The notes under the pieces are model-generated. The model saw only the letters and a list, made by a program, of their open reading frames with translations, did not search any database and was not told the DNA's origin. The position numbers and the translations under genes are program-made. Positions 31,272 through 38,486 of a stretch of 38,486 bases of DNA are shown here, piece after piece; positions within the stretch are counted from its first letter, which is position 1; each line of letters opens with the position of its first letter. The stretch spans positions 1 to 38,486 of the forward strand of contig MIDP01000025.1 of NCBI GenBank assembly GCA_001831095.1, in the 5' to 3' direction. This stretch comes from Verrucomicrobia bacterium GWF2_51_19 (lineage in GTDB: Bacteria > Verrucomicrobiota > Verrucomicrobiia > Opitutales > UBA12508).

Positions 31272-34049
31272 ATGGCTGAAGATTTAAAAAACACACTCAA
31301 CTTGCCGCAGACGCAATTTCCCATGCGCGCCAATTCCGTTGAACGCGAGCCCATGCGCATTCAGCATTGGGAGGCGACGGAACTTTACAAAAAAGTTCAG
31401 GAAAAGAACCATGGCAAGCCGACCTTCATTCTCCACGACGGCCCGCCCTTCACCAATGGCGACGTTCACATCGGCACGGCCCTCAACAAGATTTTAAAAG
31501 ACATTCTCGTGCGGTACAAGTCGATGAATGGCTACCGGGCGCCCTATGTGCCTGGCTGGGACTGTCACGGGCTGCCGATCGAGCACAAAGTCATGAAGGA
31601 ACTGCAGGCTCAAAAGACGGTCTTGAGTCCAGACAAACTGCGTCATGCCTGTGCAGACTTTTCCGAATCTTTTTTAAAGAAGCAGCGGACGCAATTCAAG
31701 CGATTGGGCGTGATTGCCGACTGGGCGAACGAGTACAAGACAAAGAATCCGGCCTACGAGGCGATCATTTTGAGGACCTTTGCGACTTTCGTGGAGAAGG
31801 GGCTAGTTTACCGCAGTAAAAAGCCGGTCTACTGGTCGATTCCCTGTGAAACGGCCCTGGCGGAGGCAGAAGTCGAGTACAAGGACCATGTCAGTGATTC
31901 CATTTGGGTGCGTTTTCCGATCATCGATTGCGACCGCCTGGAGACACGCAAGCCAGCCTCGGTAGTCATTTGGACGACGACTCCATGGACGATTCCCGCT
32001 AATTTGGCCATCGCAGTCCATCCCGAATTGATCTATGTGGAGGTCGATGTTGGCAACGAAGTGCTGCTAGTCGCGCAGCCGCTCGCGGAGACGTTTTTAA
32101 ACGACTGTGGCCTGTCTGGAAAATTCGGAAAGACGCACAGCGGTTCCTCTTTGGAAGGCCTACAGACACGGCACCCGTTTATCGATCGCAAAAGCCCCGT
32201 TGTATTGGCCGATTACGTGACGACGGAGTCTGGAACAGGCTGTGTACACACGGCTCCCGGGCATGGTCTCGAGGACTACTTTACTGGCATCCGGTACGGA
32301 TTGGAGCCCTACAGCCCACTCGATGATGCCGGGTGTTACCTCAACGACGGTCGCATTCCGCAAAAGCTGGTTGGCCTGAGCGTTGCCGACATCGGTAATC
32401 GTTGCCCAGCCAATGAGGCGGTTTTAGAGTTGTTGAAGGCAAACAACGCCCTCCTGTGCTCACGAAAATACACGCACTCCTATCCGCACTGCTGGCGATC
32501 GAAGGCCCCGGTCATCTTTCGCGCGATGGAACAGTGGTTCGTCTCACTCGACGACTCAGCTAAAAAGGTCGCCTTTGCAGAAATCGAAAAGACGCGTTGG
32601 GTGCCGAGTTGGGGAGAAAACCGCATCAAGGGCGCAGTCGAGGGCAGGCCCGATTGGTGTATCAGCCGTCAACGCGCTTGGGGCGTCCCCATTCCCGCCT
32701 TCTACGACGCCGATGGCAATCCTTTACTCGATGCAAAGGTCATTCGCGGTATCGCCGAAAAGGTCGCCCAGGGAGGCTCCAATGTCTGGTTTGAAAAGAC
32801 CGTCGAGGAGCTCCTTGAGGGCATCGAGCTTCCTGAGCCTTTCCGCGGCAAAAAGCTCACAAAGGGCCGCGACACCCTCGACGTCTGGATCGACTCCGGA
32901 TGCAGTCATCGCGCCGTTCTGCAGCAAAATAAGGACCTTCAATGGCCGGCCGACCTCTACCTCGAGGGCAGCGATCAACACCGCGGTTGGTTTCAATCTT
33001 CGTTGTGGACAGGCCTGTTGGCAGACGGAAGGGCTCCATACAAGGCCGTTCTCACGCACGGCTTCGTGGTCGACGAAAATAAAAAGAAAATTTCCAAGAG
33101 CGAAGGCAAACCGCAGACCGCCGACAGCTATATCCAAAAGTGGGGGGCCGACATTTTGCGTCTGTGGATCGCGTCCACCGACTACACCAATGACATCCCC
33201 ATTTCGGAAGACATTTTACAACAGATCGTTTCCTGCTACCGAACGATTCGCAACACGCTGCGTTTCCAAATCGGCAACTTATTCGACTTTTCCTTTGAGA
33301 AAAACGCCGTTGATGAGCTGTCCTCGATCGACCGTTGGGCCCTCCACCAGACCAACGACCTCATTGAAAAAGTCACCGAGACCTACGATCAGTACGCCTT
33401 TCACAAGGTCTACCAGCTAGTCAACCGCTTTTGCGCCGTCACGCTGTCGGCCACCTACCACGACATCCTCAAGGATCGCCTCTACACTTACGCACCCGAT
33501 TGGCATGAACGCCGGTCCGCTCAGACAGTCATTTACAAGACCTTCCACGCGCTGATCGGCCTGTTGGCACCCATCCTCGCGCTCACGACCGATGAGGCCC
33601 TCGATTTCTTCCTCCAAGACAAAGACTTTTCTAAAGAGTCTGTCCACCTCAGAGACTTCCCGAAAGTCAACCCGAGTTGGGCCTTTAACGAGGCCGATGA
33701 AATCGATGCCCTCCTGGCCTTCCGTTCACGCGTCCACGAACAACTAGAGAGTGCCCGTCAACAAAAGCTATTGGGCCAGTCTCTCGATGCCAAGGTCGTC
33801 ATTCAGGGGCCTCAAAATGACCCCATTATGCAGCTGCTCCACAAATATCATGCGGAGCTCTGCGAACTCTTTATCGTCTCTCAAGTTTCCTTGCACGACG
33901 CGAGCGAACTCTCCGTCACTGTGACGCACGCAGACGGCGTACGTTGCCCCCGCAGCTGGCGTTGGGTCGACAAACTAGTCGATTGCAAAGAATACGGTCC
34001 CGTGTCTGAACGCTGCCAAAAGGCACTGCTGAAGACACGAACAATGTAA
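31272..34049 (+). CDS. ileS: isoleucyl-tRNA synthetase
   Basis: IleRS charges tRNA-Ile and edits valine. I take the ATG at 31272, with GAGGG five or six bases before it, instead of the upstream TTG at 31257; this gives 925 residues, the usual length. Class I motifs are HDGPPFTNGDVHIGTALNKILKD (HIGT in place of HIGH), PGWDCHGLPIEHKV, TTPWTIPANLAIAV (editing domain), WCISRQRAWGVPIPAF, DVWIDSGCSH and KKISKSEGK (the KMSKS loop). The C-terminal zinc-finger region reads GVRCPRSWRW, then SERCQKAL, so one Cys of the usual CxxCWR pair is Ser and the last pair is incomplete. Zinc binding is therefore doubtful. The DksA-like gene follows within 22 bp. Confidence 0.97.
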   Translation: MAEDLKNTLNLPQTQFPMRANSVEREPMRIQHWEATELYKKVQEKNHGKPTFILHDGPPFTNGDVHIGTALNKILKDILVRYKSMNGYRAPYVPGWDCHGLPIEHKVMKELQAQKTVLSPDKLRHACADFSESFLKKQRTQFKRLGVIADWANEYKTKNPAYEAIILRTFATFVEKGLVYRSKKPVYWSIPCETALAEAEVEYKDHVSDSIWVRFPIIDCDRLETRKPASVVIWTTTPWTIPANLAIAVHPELIYVEVDVGNEVLLVAQPLAETFLNDCGLSGKFGKTHSGSSLEGLQTRHPFIDRKSPVVLADYVTTESGTGCVHTAPGHGLEDYFTGIRYGLEPYSPLDDAGCYLNDGRIPQKLVGLSVADIGNRCPANEAVLELLKANNALLCSRKYTHSYPHCWRSKAPVIFRAMEQWFVSLDDSAKKVAFAEIEKTRWVPSWGENRIKGAVEGRPDWCISRQRAWGVPIPAFYDADGNPLLDAKVIRGIAEKVAQGGSNVWFEKTVEELLEGIELPEPFRGKKLTKGRDTLDVWIDSGCSHRAVLQQNKDLQWPADLYLEGSDQHRGWFQSSLWTGLLADGRAPYKAVLTHGFVVDENKKKISKSEGKPQTADSYIQKWGADILRLWIASTDYTNDIPISEDILQQIVSCYRTIRNTLRFQIGNLFDFSFEKNAVDELSSIDRWALHQTNDLIEKVTETYDQYAFHKVYQLVNRFCAVTLSATYHDILKDRLYTYAPDWHERRSAQTVIYKTFHALIGLLAPILALTTDEALDFFLQDKDFSKESVHLRDFPKVNPSWAFNEADEIDALLAFRSRVHEQLESARQQKLLGQSLDAKVVIQGPQNDPIMQLLHKYHAELCELFIVSQVSLHDASELSVTVTHADGVRCPRSWRWVDKLVDCKEYGPVSERCQKALLKTRTM

Positions 34050-34070
34050 AAACAAACATCAACACATTAT

Positions 34071-34871
34071 ATGGCGAATCGAAAAAAACAAGATCCTGAT
34101 AACAAAAGGCTAGCAAAAGCAAAAAGCCTCTTGCTAAAACTCAGAAAGAAAAATAATGCGTCCAACCCACTCCGTGATAGCAAAAACACCCCGATTGTTT
34201 TCACGCTAGATGACGTCCAGGCCGTGCTCGCCAATAAGCAAGCCAATAAGCAAGCCGATAAGCCCGTCATCGTCCAGGCCGCTCTCGCTAATAAAATAGT
34301 CCAGGCAAAACCAGAAAAACAACGCACGCTTCAGGCAGTCTCAGTCAGCGATATCCTTGGCTTTAACATTGCCAATCGCAAAAAAGTCAAATCTTTGCGG
34401 GAAATGGAAAAAGTGTCACCAAGGTTTAAGCCCTATTTCGATATCCTCGTTGCCCTCGAGAAAAAAGTTCAGGGAGAAATAGAAGAACACGCTCACGATA
34501 CCCTTAAACACACAGATGCTTCCGGAGAGACCGCAGGTAACGATATGCTCAATAAGGACGCCGATAGCTACGACCTCGACTTCGCCCTTGGCATTGTCAC
34601 CAGCGAAAAACTCCTCCTCGACGAAATTGAACAGGCGATCGACCGTATCTTCGACGGCTCTTACGGCATCTGCGAAGTCACAGGCAAACCAATACCTAAG
34701 GAGCGCTTGTTAGCCGTCCCATTCACACGCTGCTCCCTCGAAGGCCAAAAAGAACAAGAACGGAAAAATGCTGCCCTTAGGAAAAAACCTGTCGACGAGG
34801 GCGTCTTTACCCGCGACGACGATGACGACGATATACCACTCACTTACACAGAAGAAGAATCCGATTTATAA
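34071..34871 (+). CDS. DksA/TraR-family protein with long Lys-rich N-terminus
   Basis: The 266-residue product ends in a DksA/TraR-type region (about 165-240). A coiled-coil-like acidic helix (DLDFALGIVTSEKLLLDEIEQAIDRIF) is followed by GSYGICEVTGKPIPKERLLAVPFTRCSLEGQKEQE. Only one Cys is left in each half of the C4 zinc finger (CEVTG and CSLEG). DksA proteins enter the RNA polymerase secondary channel and tune transcription, often with ppGpp; Zn-poor variants exist. The first ~60 residues are Lys/Asn-rich, and residues about 47-85 hold an internal duplication (VQAVLANKQANKQADK and VQAALANKIVQAK). The gene follows ileS by 21 bp and is likely in its operon. Its stop TAA begins a degenerate family A element. 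Confidence 0.85.
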   Translation: MANRKKQDPDNKRLAKAKSLLLKLRKKNNASNPLRDSKNTPIVFTLDDVQAVLANKQANKQADKPVIVQAALANKIVQAKPEKQRTLQAVSVSDILGFNIANRKKVKSLREMEKVSPRFKPYFDILVALEKKVQGEIEEHAHDTLKHTDASGETAGNDMLNKDADSYDLDFALGIVTSEKLLLDEIEQAIDRIFDGSYGICEVTGKPIPKERLLAVPFTRCSLEGQKEQERKNAALRKKPVDEGVFTRDDDDDDIPLTYTEEESDL

Positions 34872-34943
34872 AAGACGGTGTAAAATCGCGTGAAAACTCG
34901 TTTCGCGCATTGTAGAACTTTGACAGCATTTTTTAGGTTTTTT
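34872..34943. repeat. shortened family A element, copy A3
   Basis: AAGACGGTGTAAAATCGCG, then CTCGTTTCGCGC on the left, and AACTTTGACAGCATTTTTTA on the right, match the A arms. The middle is missing. It starts one base after the DksA-like stop and ends with a T-run, so it may still terminate transcription. Confidence 0.75.
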
Positions 34944-34968
34944 TACGAATTAATAACTGATGAAAGGG

Positions 34969-35044
34969 AAGACCGTTGAAAAATGAGCCTATAGCCAGGC
35001 CCGAACGACGAGAACGCCGCTAGAGGACATTTTGCAATGGTCTT
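34969..35044. repeat. family B palindromic element, copy B2
   Basis: The 76-bp unit starts AAGACCGTTGAAAAATG, has GCCTATAGCCAGGCCCGAAC and GACGAGAACGCCGCTAGAG inside, and ends CATTTTGCAATGGTCTT. The right end carries an ATG (35037) in frame with the following gene. It lies 25 bp after A3. Confidence 0.88.
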
Positions 35045-35048
35045 ACAC

Positions 35049-35654
35049 ATGAGAGCAAAAGATTTTTTCAATATAGATGAGATTTTCAGATTTAAGGGTA
35101 TATTTGATAGAGAACTGGGACCGTGGGAGTGGGTAAAGTTGGTAGGGATGGCGTTGGAAGGTGTGGATTTTTCGCAGTCGGAGCGGTACAAGATACCTCC
35201 AGGATTATTTGTTGGGGAAAAGGTTTTTTTTGAAAGAGGGGTGAAGTTGCCGCACTTTGGAACAATCGAGGGTCCGGCGTACATTGGGGAGGGGAGCGAG
35301 CTGCGACCTGGCGTCTACATTCGGCAAAACGTGATTGTCGGTAAACGTTGTGTTCTCGGCAACAGTTGCGAATTTAAGAATTGCCTGCTCTTGAACGACG
35401 TCCAGGCGCCACATTTTAACTACGTTGGAGATTCCATTCTCGGCAACCACAGCCACCTCGGCGCAGGTGTCATCTTGGCCAACCTCCGACTCGACTCCCA
35501 GCCCATCCGCGTCAAAACACTCAATGGTTTCATCGATACCGGTATGCGCAAACTTGGCGCTGTCCTCGGTGATTCCGCCCAGGTCGCTTGCAACTCCGTC
35601 CTCAACCCAGGTACCCTTGTTAAACCTCATCAACATGTTTTGCCACGGCGATAA
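35049..35654 (+). CDS. left-handed beta-helix hexapeptide-repeat protein (GlmU-C/LpxA-like)
   Basis: The product of about 201 residues has a leading segment (FFNIDEIFRFKGIF), then hexapeptide repeats of a left-handed beta-helix from about 60 to 195: IEGPAYIGEGSELRPGVYIRQNVIVGKRCVLGNSCEFKNCLLLNDVQAPHFNYVGDSILG, NHSHLGAGVILANLRLDS, then a final stretch GAVLGDSAQVACNSVLNPGTLV. The NYVGDSILG and GAG-ANL motifs are those of the GlmU acetyltransferase domain and related sugar-nucleotide acyltransferases. No uridylyltransferase domain precedes it, so it is a stand-alone beta-helix, probably a transferase acting on a sugar nucleotide. The ATG at 35037 lies within a family B arm; I prefer 35049. Its TAA stop is the start of a family A element. 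Confidence 0.78.
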   Translation: MRAKDFFNIDEIFRFKGIFDRELGPWEWVKLVGMALEGVDFSQSERYKIPPGLFVGEKVFFERGVKLPHFGTIEGPAYIGEGSELRPGVYIRQNVIVGKRCVLGNSCEFKNCLLLNDVQAPHFNYVGDSILGNHSHLGAGVILANLRLDSQPIRVKTLNGFIDTGMRKLGAVLGDSAQVACNSVLNPGTLVKPHQHVLPRR

Positions 35655-35780
35655 AGACCTATGCAAAATGCCGTGAAAGCTCGTTTCGCGCTGCGTCGAC
35701 TGCCTCACGTACGTCTGTGTACGCTACGGCAGGTCGTGCTCGCGCAAAGCCAAGCTTTGACAGCATTTTTCACAGGTCTT
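35654..35780. repeat. family A palindromic element, copy A4
   Basis: This 127-bp copy runs AAGACCTATGCAAAATG ... CACAGGTCTT and carries CTCGTTTCGCGC, TGCCTCACGTACG and GCGCAAAGCCAAGCTTTGAC. It is the closest match to A1 in length and order. It shares the last base of the preceding gene's TAA. It is open in one frame, which extends the next ORF backwards artificially. Confidence 0.93.
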
Positions 35781-35849
35781 TGCTCATTAAAGAAAGAACG
35801 ATATAGCTTCCACTCGCAAAAAAAAGGGTTTTCCGCAAAATGCGTTTCG

Positions 35850-37595
35850 GTGCTAATATTTCCTTTCTTTTTTGCTGCTTGTGGGGAGGTGCCGAAGGTG
35901 GAGCGCGGTGGGCACGCGTTACCGGAGGATGTATGTGTTGTGGGGAACGGGGTGGGGGAGTACGGTGGTGTTTTTGTATTGTCGGGGGCTGATGAGCCAA
36001 AAAGTTTCAATTTCCTGGTCTCATTGGACCACACATCGAGTCAAGCACAGGGGTATTTATTCAACGCGTTGATCGATTTCAACCCGATGACGCAGTCATT
36101 TGAGCCGGCCCTGGCGAAGAGTTGGGAAGTCGCGGAGGACCACCGACATTTCCGCTTTGAGCTGCGTAAGGGCGTGTGTTGGAGTGACGGTGTGCCGTTG
36201 ACGGCAGACGATGTGATTTTTACCTGGGATTGTATTTTTGATAAAAGTTACCCGAACCGTTATGCAGGTCAATTCACGATAGGCGGCGAAGCGTTGAAGT
36301 ACGAGAAGGTGGATGACTTTACGGTGGTCTTCGAGACGGCCAAGCCGTTTGCGCCGTTCTTAAACGACATCAGCTCGATACAGGTGTTGCCGAAACACTG
36401 CCTGTGGGAACGGTTCCAGGACGGGACACTCTTGGAGGCCTGGTCGATGCAAACGGCGATCGACGACCCCCGTAGCATTGTAGGAACAGGGCCGTTCACC
36501 ATTGACCGCTATCACCCGTCAGAGTACATTCTACTGCGCGCGAACCCGCACTACTGGAAGGCGGACAAAAAGGGCCAACGTTTGCCGTACATCGACTTTC
36601 TCATCACGCAGTTTGTGAGCGACGTGAAGACGCAGGTGATCTTGTTTGCGACCGGCCAGACAGACGCGTCGAACATTCCATCGAGCGACGTTGTTTGGGT
36701 GCAGGCGGCGGCGAAGACGTACGACTTCACGCTCTACAACCGCGGCCCCGACGGCAGCATCTCGTTTATTTGGTTCAATCAACACCCGGGATCGCGAGAC
36801 GGCAAGCTCTACATTGAGCCCTACAAGTTGAAATGGTTCCAAAACCAGGCCTTTCGGCAGGCGATTATGTACGGATTCAACAGACAGGGGCTATTGGAGT
36901 CCGTCTATTCGAACGACGGCCGGCCGATCCATTCAATCATTGCCGAGGCAAATATCAAGTGGTATAACCCTCATGTCCGTCAATACCCGTATGATCCCGG
37001 CCGTGCCCGGGCACTGCTCGCGCAAAACGGCTTTAGACTGAAGAACAGCGAGCTCTTCGACATGGATGGCCACAGTGTCGCCTTTTCTCTGATCGTCAAC
37101 GATGGCAGCCCGCTCACATCCGGTTGCGCCACGACCTTTTGCCAAAACATGGAAGCTCTCGGCATTCACGTGCGCGTTCAGTATCTCGACTTCGGCGCGC
37201 TGCTCGACAAGGTTTCAAATAACTTTGACTACGAGGCCTCCATTATGGGCTTTACGGGCGGCGGTGATCCATCTGGCGGCAAGGCGATCTACCGCAGCGA
37301 CGGCAACATGCACCTCTGGTACCCAAACCAGAAGCAGCCAGCAACACAATGGGAGGCCGAAGTGGACGCCATTTGGGAACAACAGGAGTCCGAATTTGAC
37401 GAGGACAAACGCATTGCCCTCATTCACCGCATGCAGGCCATCTTCAGTGAACAACTGCCCCTGCTCTTCCTAAACACCCCCAACCGCTACACCGGTGTCA
37501 AAAATAAATGGCACAATGTCCAAATTCCACCTATGGACTCGATGCTATGGAACATCGACTGCCTGTGGGAAAGACCATTGCAAAATGGTCTCTAG
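35850..37595 (+). CDS. peptide-type ABC transporter substrate-binding lipoprotein (SBP_bac_5 family)
   Basis: The protein is a family-5 extracellular binding protein (OppA/DppA-like), about 580 residues. A hydrophobic stretch leads to lipobox FAAC and a Cys. ESBP5 features follow: GGVFVLSGADEPKSFNFLVSLDHTSSQAQGYLFNALIDFNP, PALAKSWEVAEDHRHFRFELRKGVCWSDGVPLTADDVIFTWD, IVGTGPFTIDRYHPSEYILLRANPHYW and a late YPNQKQPATQWEAEVDAIW. It would deliver peptides or other ligands to an ABC importer, but no permease or ATPase is nearby. The start is uncertain. A GTG at 35850 gives a very short signal. An ATG at 35840 is in another frame, and an ATG at 35661 lies in a repeat. The last seven residues and stop are encoded by a family B element. 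Confidence 0.85.
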   Translation: MLIFPFFFAACGEVPKVERGGHALPEDVCVVGNGVGEYGGVFVLSGADEPKSFNFLVSLDHTSSQAQGYLFNALIDFNPMTQSFEPALAKSWEVAEDHRHFRFELRKGVCWSDGVPLTADDVIFTWDCIFDKSYPNRYAGQFTIGGEALKYEKVDDFTVVFETAKPFAPFLNDISSIQVLPKHCLWERFQDGTLLEAWSMQTAIDDPRSIVGTGPFTIDRYHPSEYILLRANPHYWKADKKGQRLPYIDFLITQFVSDVKTQVILFATGQTDASNIPSSDVVWVQAAAKTYDFTLYNRGPDGSISFIWFNQHPGSRDGKLYIEPYKLKWFQNQAFRQAIMYGFNRQGLLESVYSNDGRPIHSIIAEANIKWYNPHVRQYPYDPGRARALLAQNGFRLKNSELFDMDGHSVAFSLIVNDGSPLTSGCATTFCQNMEALGIHVRVQYLDFGALLDKVSNNFDYEASIMGFTGGGDPSGGKAIYRSDGNMHLWYPNQKQPATQWEAEVDAIWEQQESEFDEDKRIALIHRMQAIFSEQLPLLFLNTPNRYTGVKNKWHNVQIPPMDSMLWNIDCLWERPLQNGL

Positions 37596-37692
37596 CGGCG
37601 TTCTCGTCGTTCGTGCTAAGTCACGTACCAACGTACGCTCCTGTCGCACTCATTCCTCGGGCCTTGCTATAGAGCCATTTTTCAACGGTCTT
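37571..37692. repeat. inverted family B element with enlarged loop, copy B3
   Basis: AAGACCATTGCAAAATGG at the left is the reverse complement of a B2-type right end, and the right end ATTTTTCAACGGTCTT is the reverse complement of the B left end, so this copy is reversed. CTCTAGCGGCGTTCTCGTCG and CCTTGCTATAG are recognisable. About 45 extra bases fill the loop. The preceding gene ends inside it. Confidence 0.88.
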
Positions 37693-37715
37693 TCAAAACA
37701 GATATAGCGCCCAAA

Positions 37716-37794
37716 TGTGTTTCGCTTAAAAAGTGTTTTGGAAGTGGTCCGGAGAAACATTTTATTCTATATAAAATATAAAAGGTTTCCCCGG
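37716..37794. repeat. family C hairpin repeat, copy 2
   Basis: TGTGTTTCGCTTAAAAAGTG, then GTTTTGGAAGTGG, resembles the insert at 20188. CCGGAGAAAC pairs with GTTTCCCCGG (37785-37794) with one mismatch around an AT-rich loop. It lies between a B element and the end of nifJ, so it may terminate nifJ. Confidence 0.65.
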
Positions 37795-37815
37795 GGCGAA
37801 TGACGGCATTGAGCC

Positions 37816-38486
37816 TTACTCCTTTGTTTCAGCGATTTTCTGGTAGAAGGCGTAATGTTTCTTGATAGTTTCTTCGGCGAAGGCCTCCAATGCTTTGGCG
37901 CGTTCCGGGTTTGACTGTTGCAACATGCGGTAGCGGCCCTCGTTGGAGATGTAGTCGTGGAGGGGGATCTTTGGTGCGCCCGAGTCCAGTTTCATTGGAT
38001 TTTCGGCGTCGCGAGGGTCGTAGCGGTAGAGTGGCCAGTGTCCACATTCGACTGCCTTCTTTTGTTGATCCATGCCTATATTGAGGTCATAGCCGTGGGC
38101 TATACAGTGGCTGTAGGCGACGACGAGAGACGAATGCTCATACGAAGTGGCTTCGGTGAAGGCCTTGAGTGTCTGTTGGTAATTGGCGCCCATGGCGACT
38201 TGCGCGACGTAGATGTTGCCGTAGGAGACGGCGAGCAGGCCGAGGTCCTTTTTTGGAGTGGGTTTGCCGGCCGCGGCGAACTTGGCGATGGCACCAATGG
38301 GTGTTGCCTTGGACTGTTGACCGCCCGTATTGGAATAAACTTCGGTGTCGAGGACGAGAATGTTGACGTTCTTTTGGCTCGCGAGGACGTGATCGAGGCC
38401 TCCATAGCCGATGTCGTACGCCCACCCGTCGCCGCCGATGATCCAGACAACCTTATCGACGAGGTAATCAGCCAAATCGAGGAGCC
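37816..38486 (-). CDS. nifJ: pyruvate:ferredoxin (flavodoxin) oxidoreductase, C-terminal part
   Basis: The gene enters from the right edge; about 223 C-terminal residues are present, in frame to the window end. VVWIIGGDGWAYDIGYGGLDHVLASQKNVNILVLDTEVYSNTGGQQSKATPIGAIAKFAAAGK is the thiamine-diphosphate domain of PFOR, including GDGWAYDIG and the NTGGQ-S signature. ATSYEHSSLVVAYSHCIAHGYDL and GHWPLYRYDP are also typical. PFOR oxidises pyruvate to acetyl-CoA and reduces ferredoxin, a hallmark of anaerobic metabolism. The protein would be a single-chain (about 1,170-residue) enzyme in related organisms, although the N-terminal part is outside. The end is intact, with a stop at 37818-37816. Confidence 0.96.
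   Translation of the reverse strand, partial: LLDLADYLVDKVVWIIGGDGWAYDIGYGGLDHVLASQKNVNILVLDTEVYSNTGGQQSKATPIGAIAKFAAAGKPTPKKDLGLLAVSYGNIYVAQVAMGANYQQTLKAFTEATSYEHSSLVVAYSHCIAHGYDLNIGMDQQKKAVECGHWPLYRYDPRDAENPMKLDSGAPKIPLHDYISNEGRYRMLQQSNPERAKALEAFAEETIKKHYAFYQKIAETKE

Noticed and set aside
35661-35849. N-terminal extension of the peptide-binding lipoprotein starting in the family A repeat
   Set aside because: The encoded residues are a translation of the repeat, the same sequence occurs non-coding at 7338 and 18252, and the lipobox lies far downstream.

Overview
The window comes from the chromosome of a Gram-negative bacterium that is probably anaerobic. An MsbA-type lipid exporter, an O-antigen ligase/polymerase-like protein and several lipoprotein or signal-peptide proteins point to an outer membrane. 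A pyruvate:ferredoxin oxidoreductase gene enters at the right edge. The order ileS followed by a Zn-ligand-poor DksA/TraR protein, the protein sequences and the absence of operons typical of Proteobacteria make me think of Verrucomicrobiota (Opitutae/Puniceicoccales-like). That is inference from gene content, not a database result. Most genes are GC-rich at third codon positions. The first ~1.1 kb is clearly more AT-rich and looks like a small accessory island.

Layout. (i) 1-1100: an unassigned helical protein (possibly frameshifted), a tiny secreted-like ORF and a Phd/RelE-type toxin-antitoxin pair, followed by a TPVPTA-type low-complexity repeat of uncertain strand. (ii) 1459-3919: YraN-family protein and an M3 oligopeptidase. 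(iii) 4054-7337: an NMT1/ThiY-like binding lipoprotein overlapping a hybrid histidine kinase by 4 bp, probably one sensory unit. (iv) 7515-14183: M20 peptidase, LysM coiled-coil protein, ParB, chemoreceptor-like transducer, RsuA/RluB pseudouridine synthase and FolD. (v) 14223-17344: TilS on the minus strand, a 0.5-kb gap, FtsW and tRNA-Gly. (vi) 17481-20062: a polar amino-acid ABC system made of an ATPase plus a binding-protein/permease fusion. (vii) 20313-24458: tRNA-Leu, AlaRS, O-antigen ligase-like protein and tRNA-Arg. (viii) 24480-26700: a minus-strand, translationally coupled operon of CMP-sugar transferase, SIS isomerase and 2-hydroxyacid dehydrogenase. (ix) 26867-31008: ankyrin-like exported protein, RodZ, thioredoxin, MsbA and tRNA-Met. 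(x) 31272-37595: IleRS, DksA-like protein, a left-handed beta-helix protein and an oligopeptide-binding lipoprotein. (xi) 37816-end: the C-terminus of NifJ/PFOR on the minus strand.

The most unusual thing is a set of intergenic palindromic elements. Family A has the terminal inverted repeat TAAAAGACCTATGCAAAATG. In at least five places its first TAA is exactly the stop codon of the upstream gene (hybrid kinase, ABC ATPase, thioredoxin, DksA-like, beta-helix protein), and one element sits between the converging 3' ends of a permease gene and tRNA-Leu. The A-tract / long stem / T-tract layout looks like a mobile or amplified bidirectional terminator. A second family (B, AAGACCGTTGAAAAATG ends) and a third (C, found nested in an A element and beside a B element) accompany it. 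B copies supply a stop codon to one gene and possible start codons to two others.

A second pattern is that several genes without a visible Shine-Dalgarno have a TTGACA-like hexamer 35-38 bp before the ATG, which suggests leaderless transcripts. Nothing in the window is an insertion sequence, prophage or CRISPR array.
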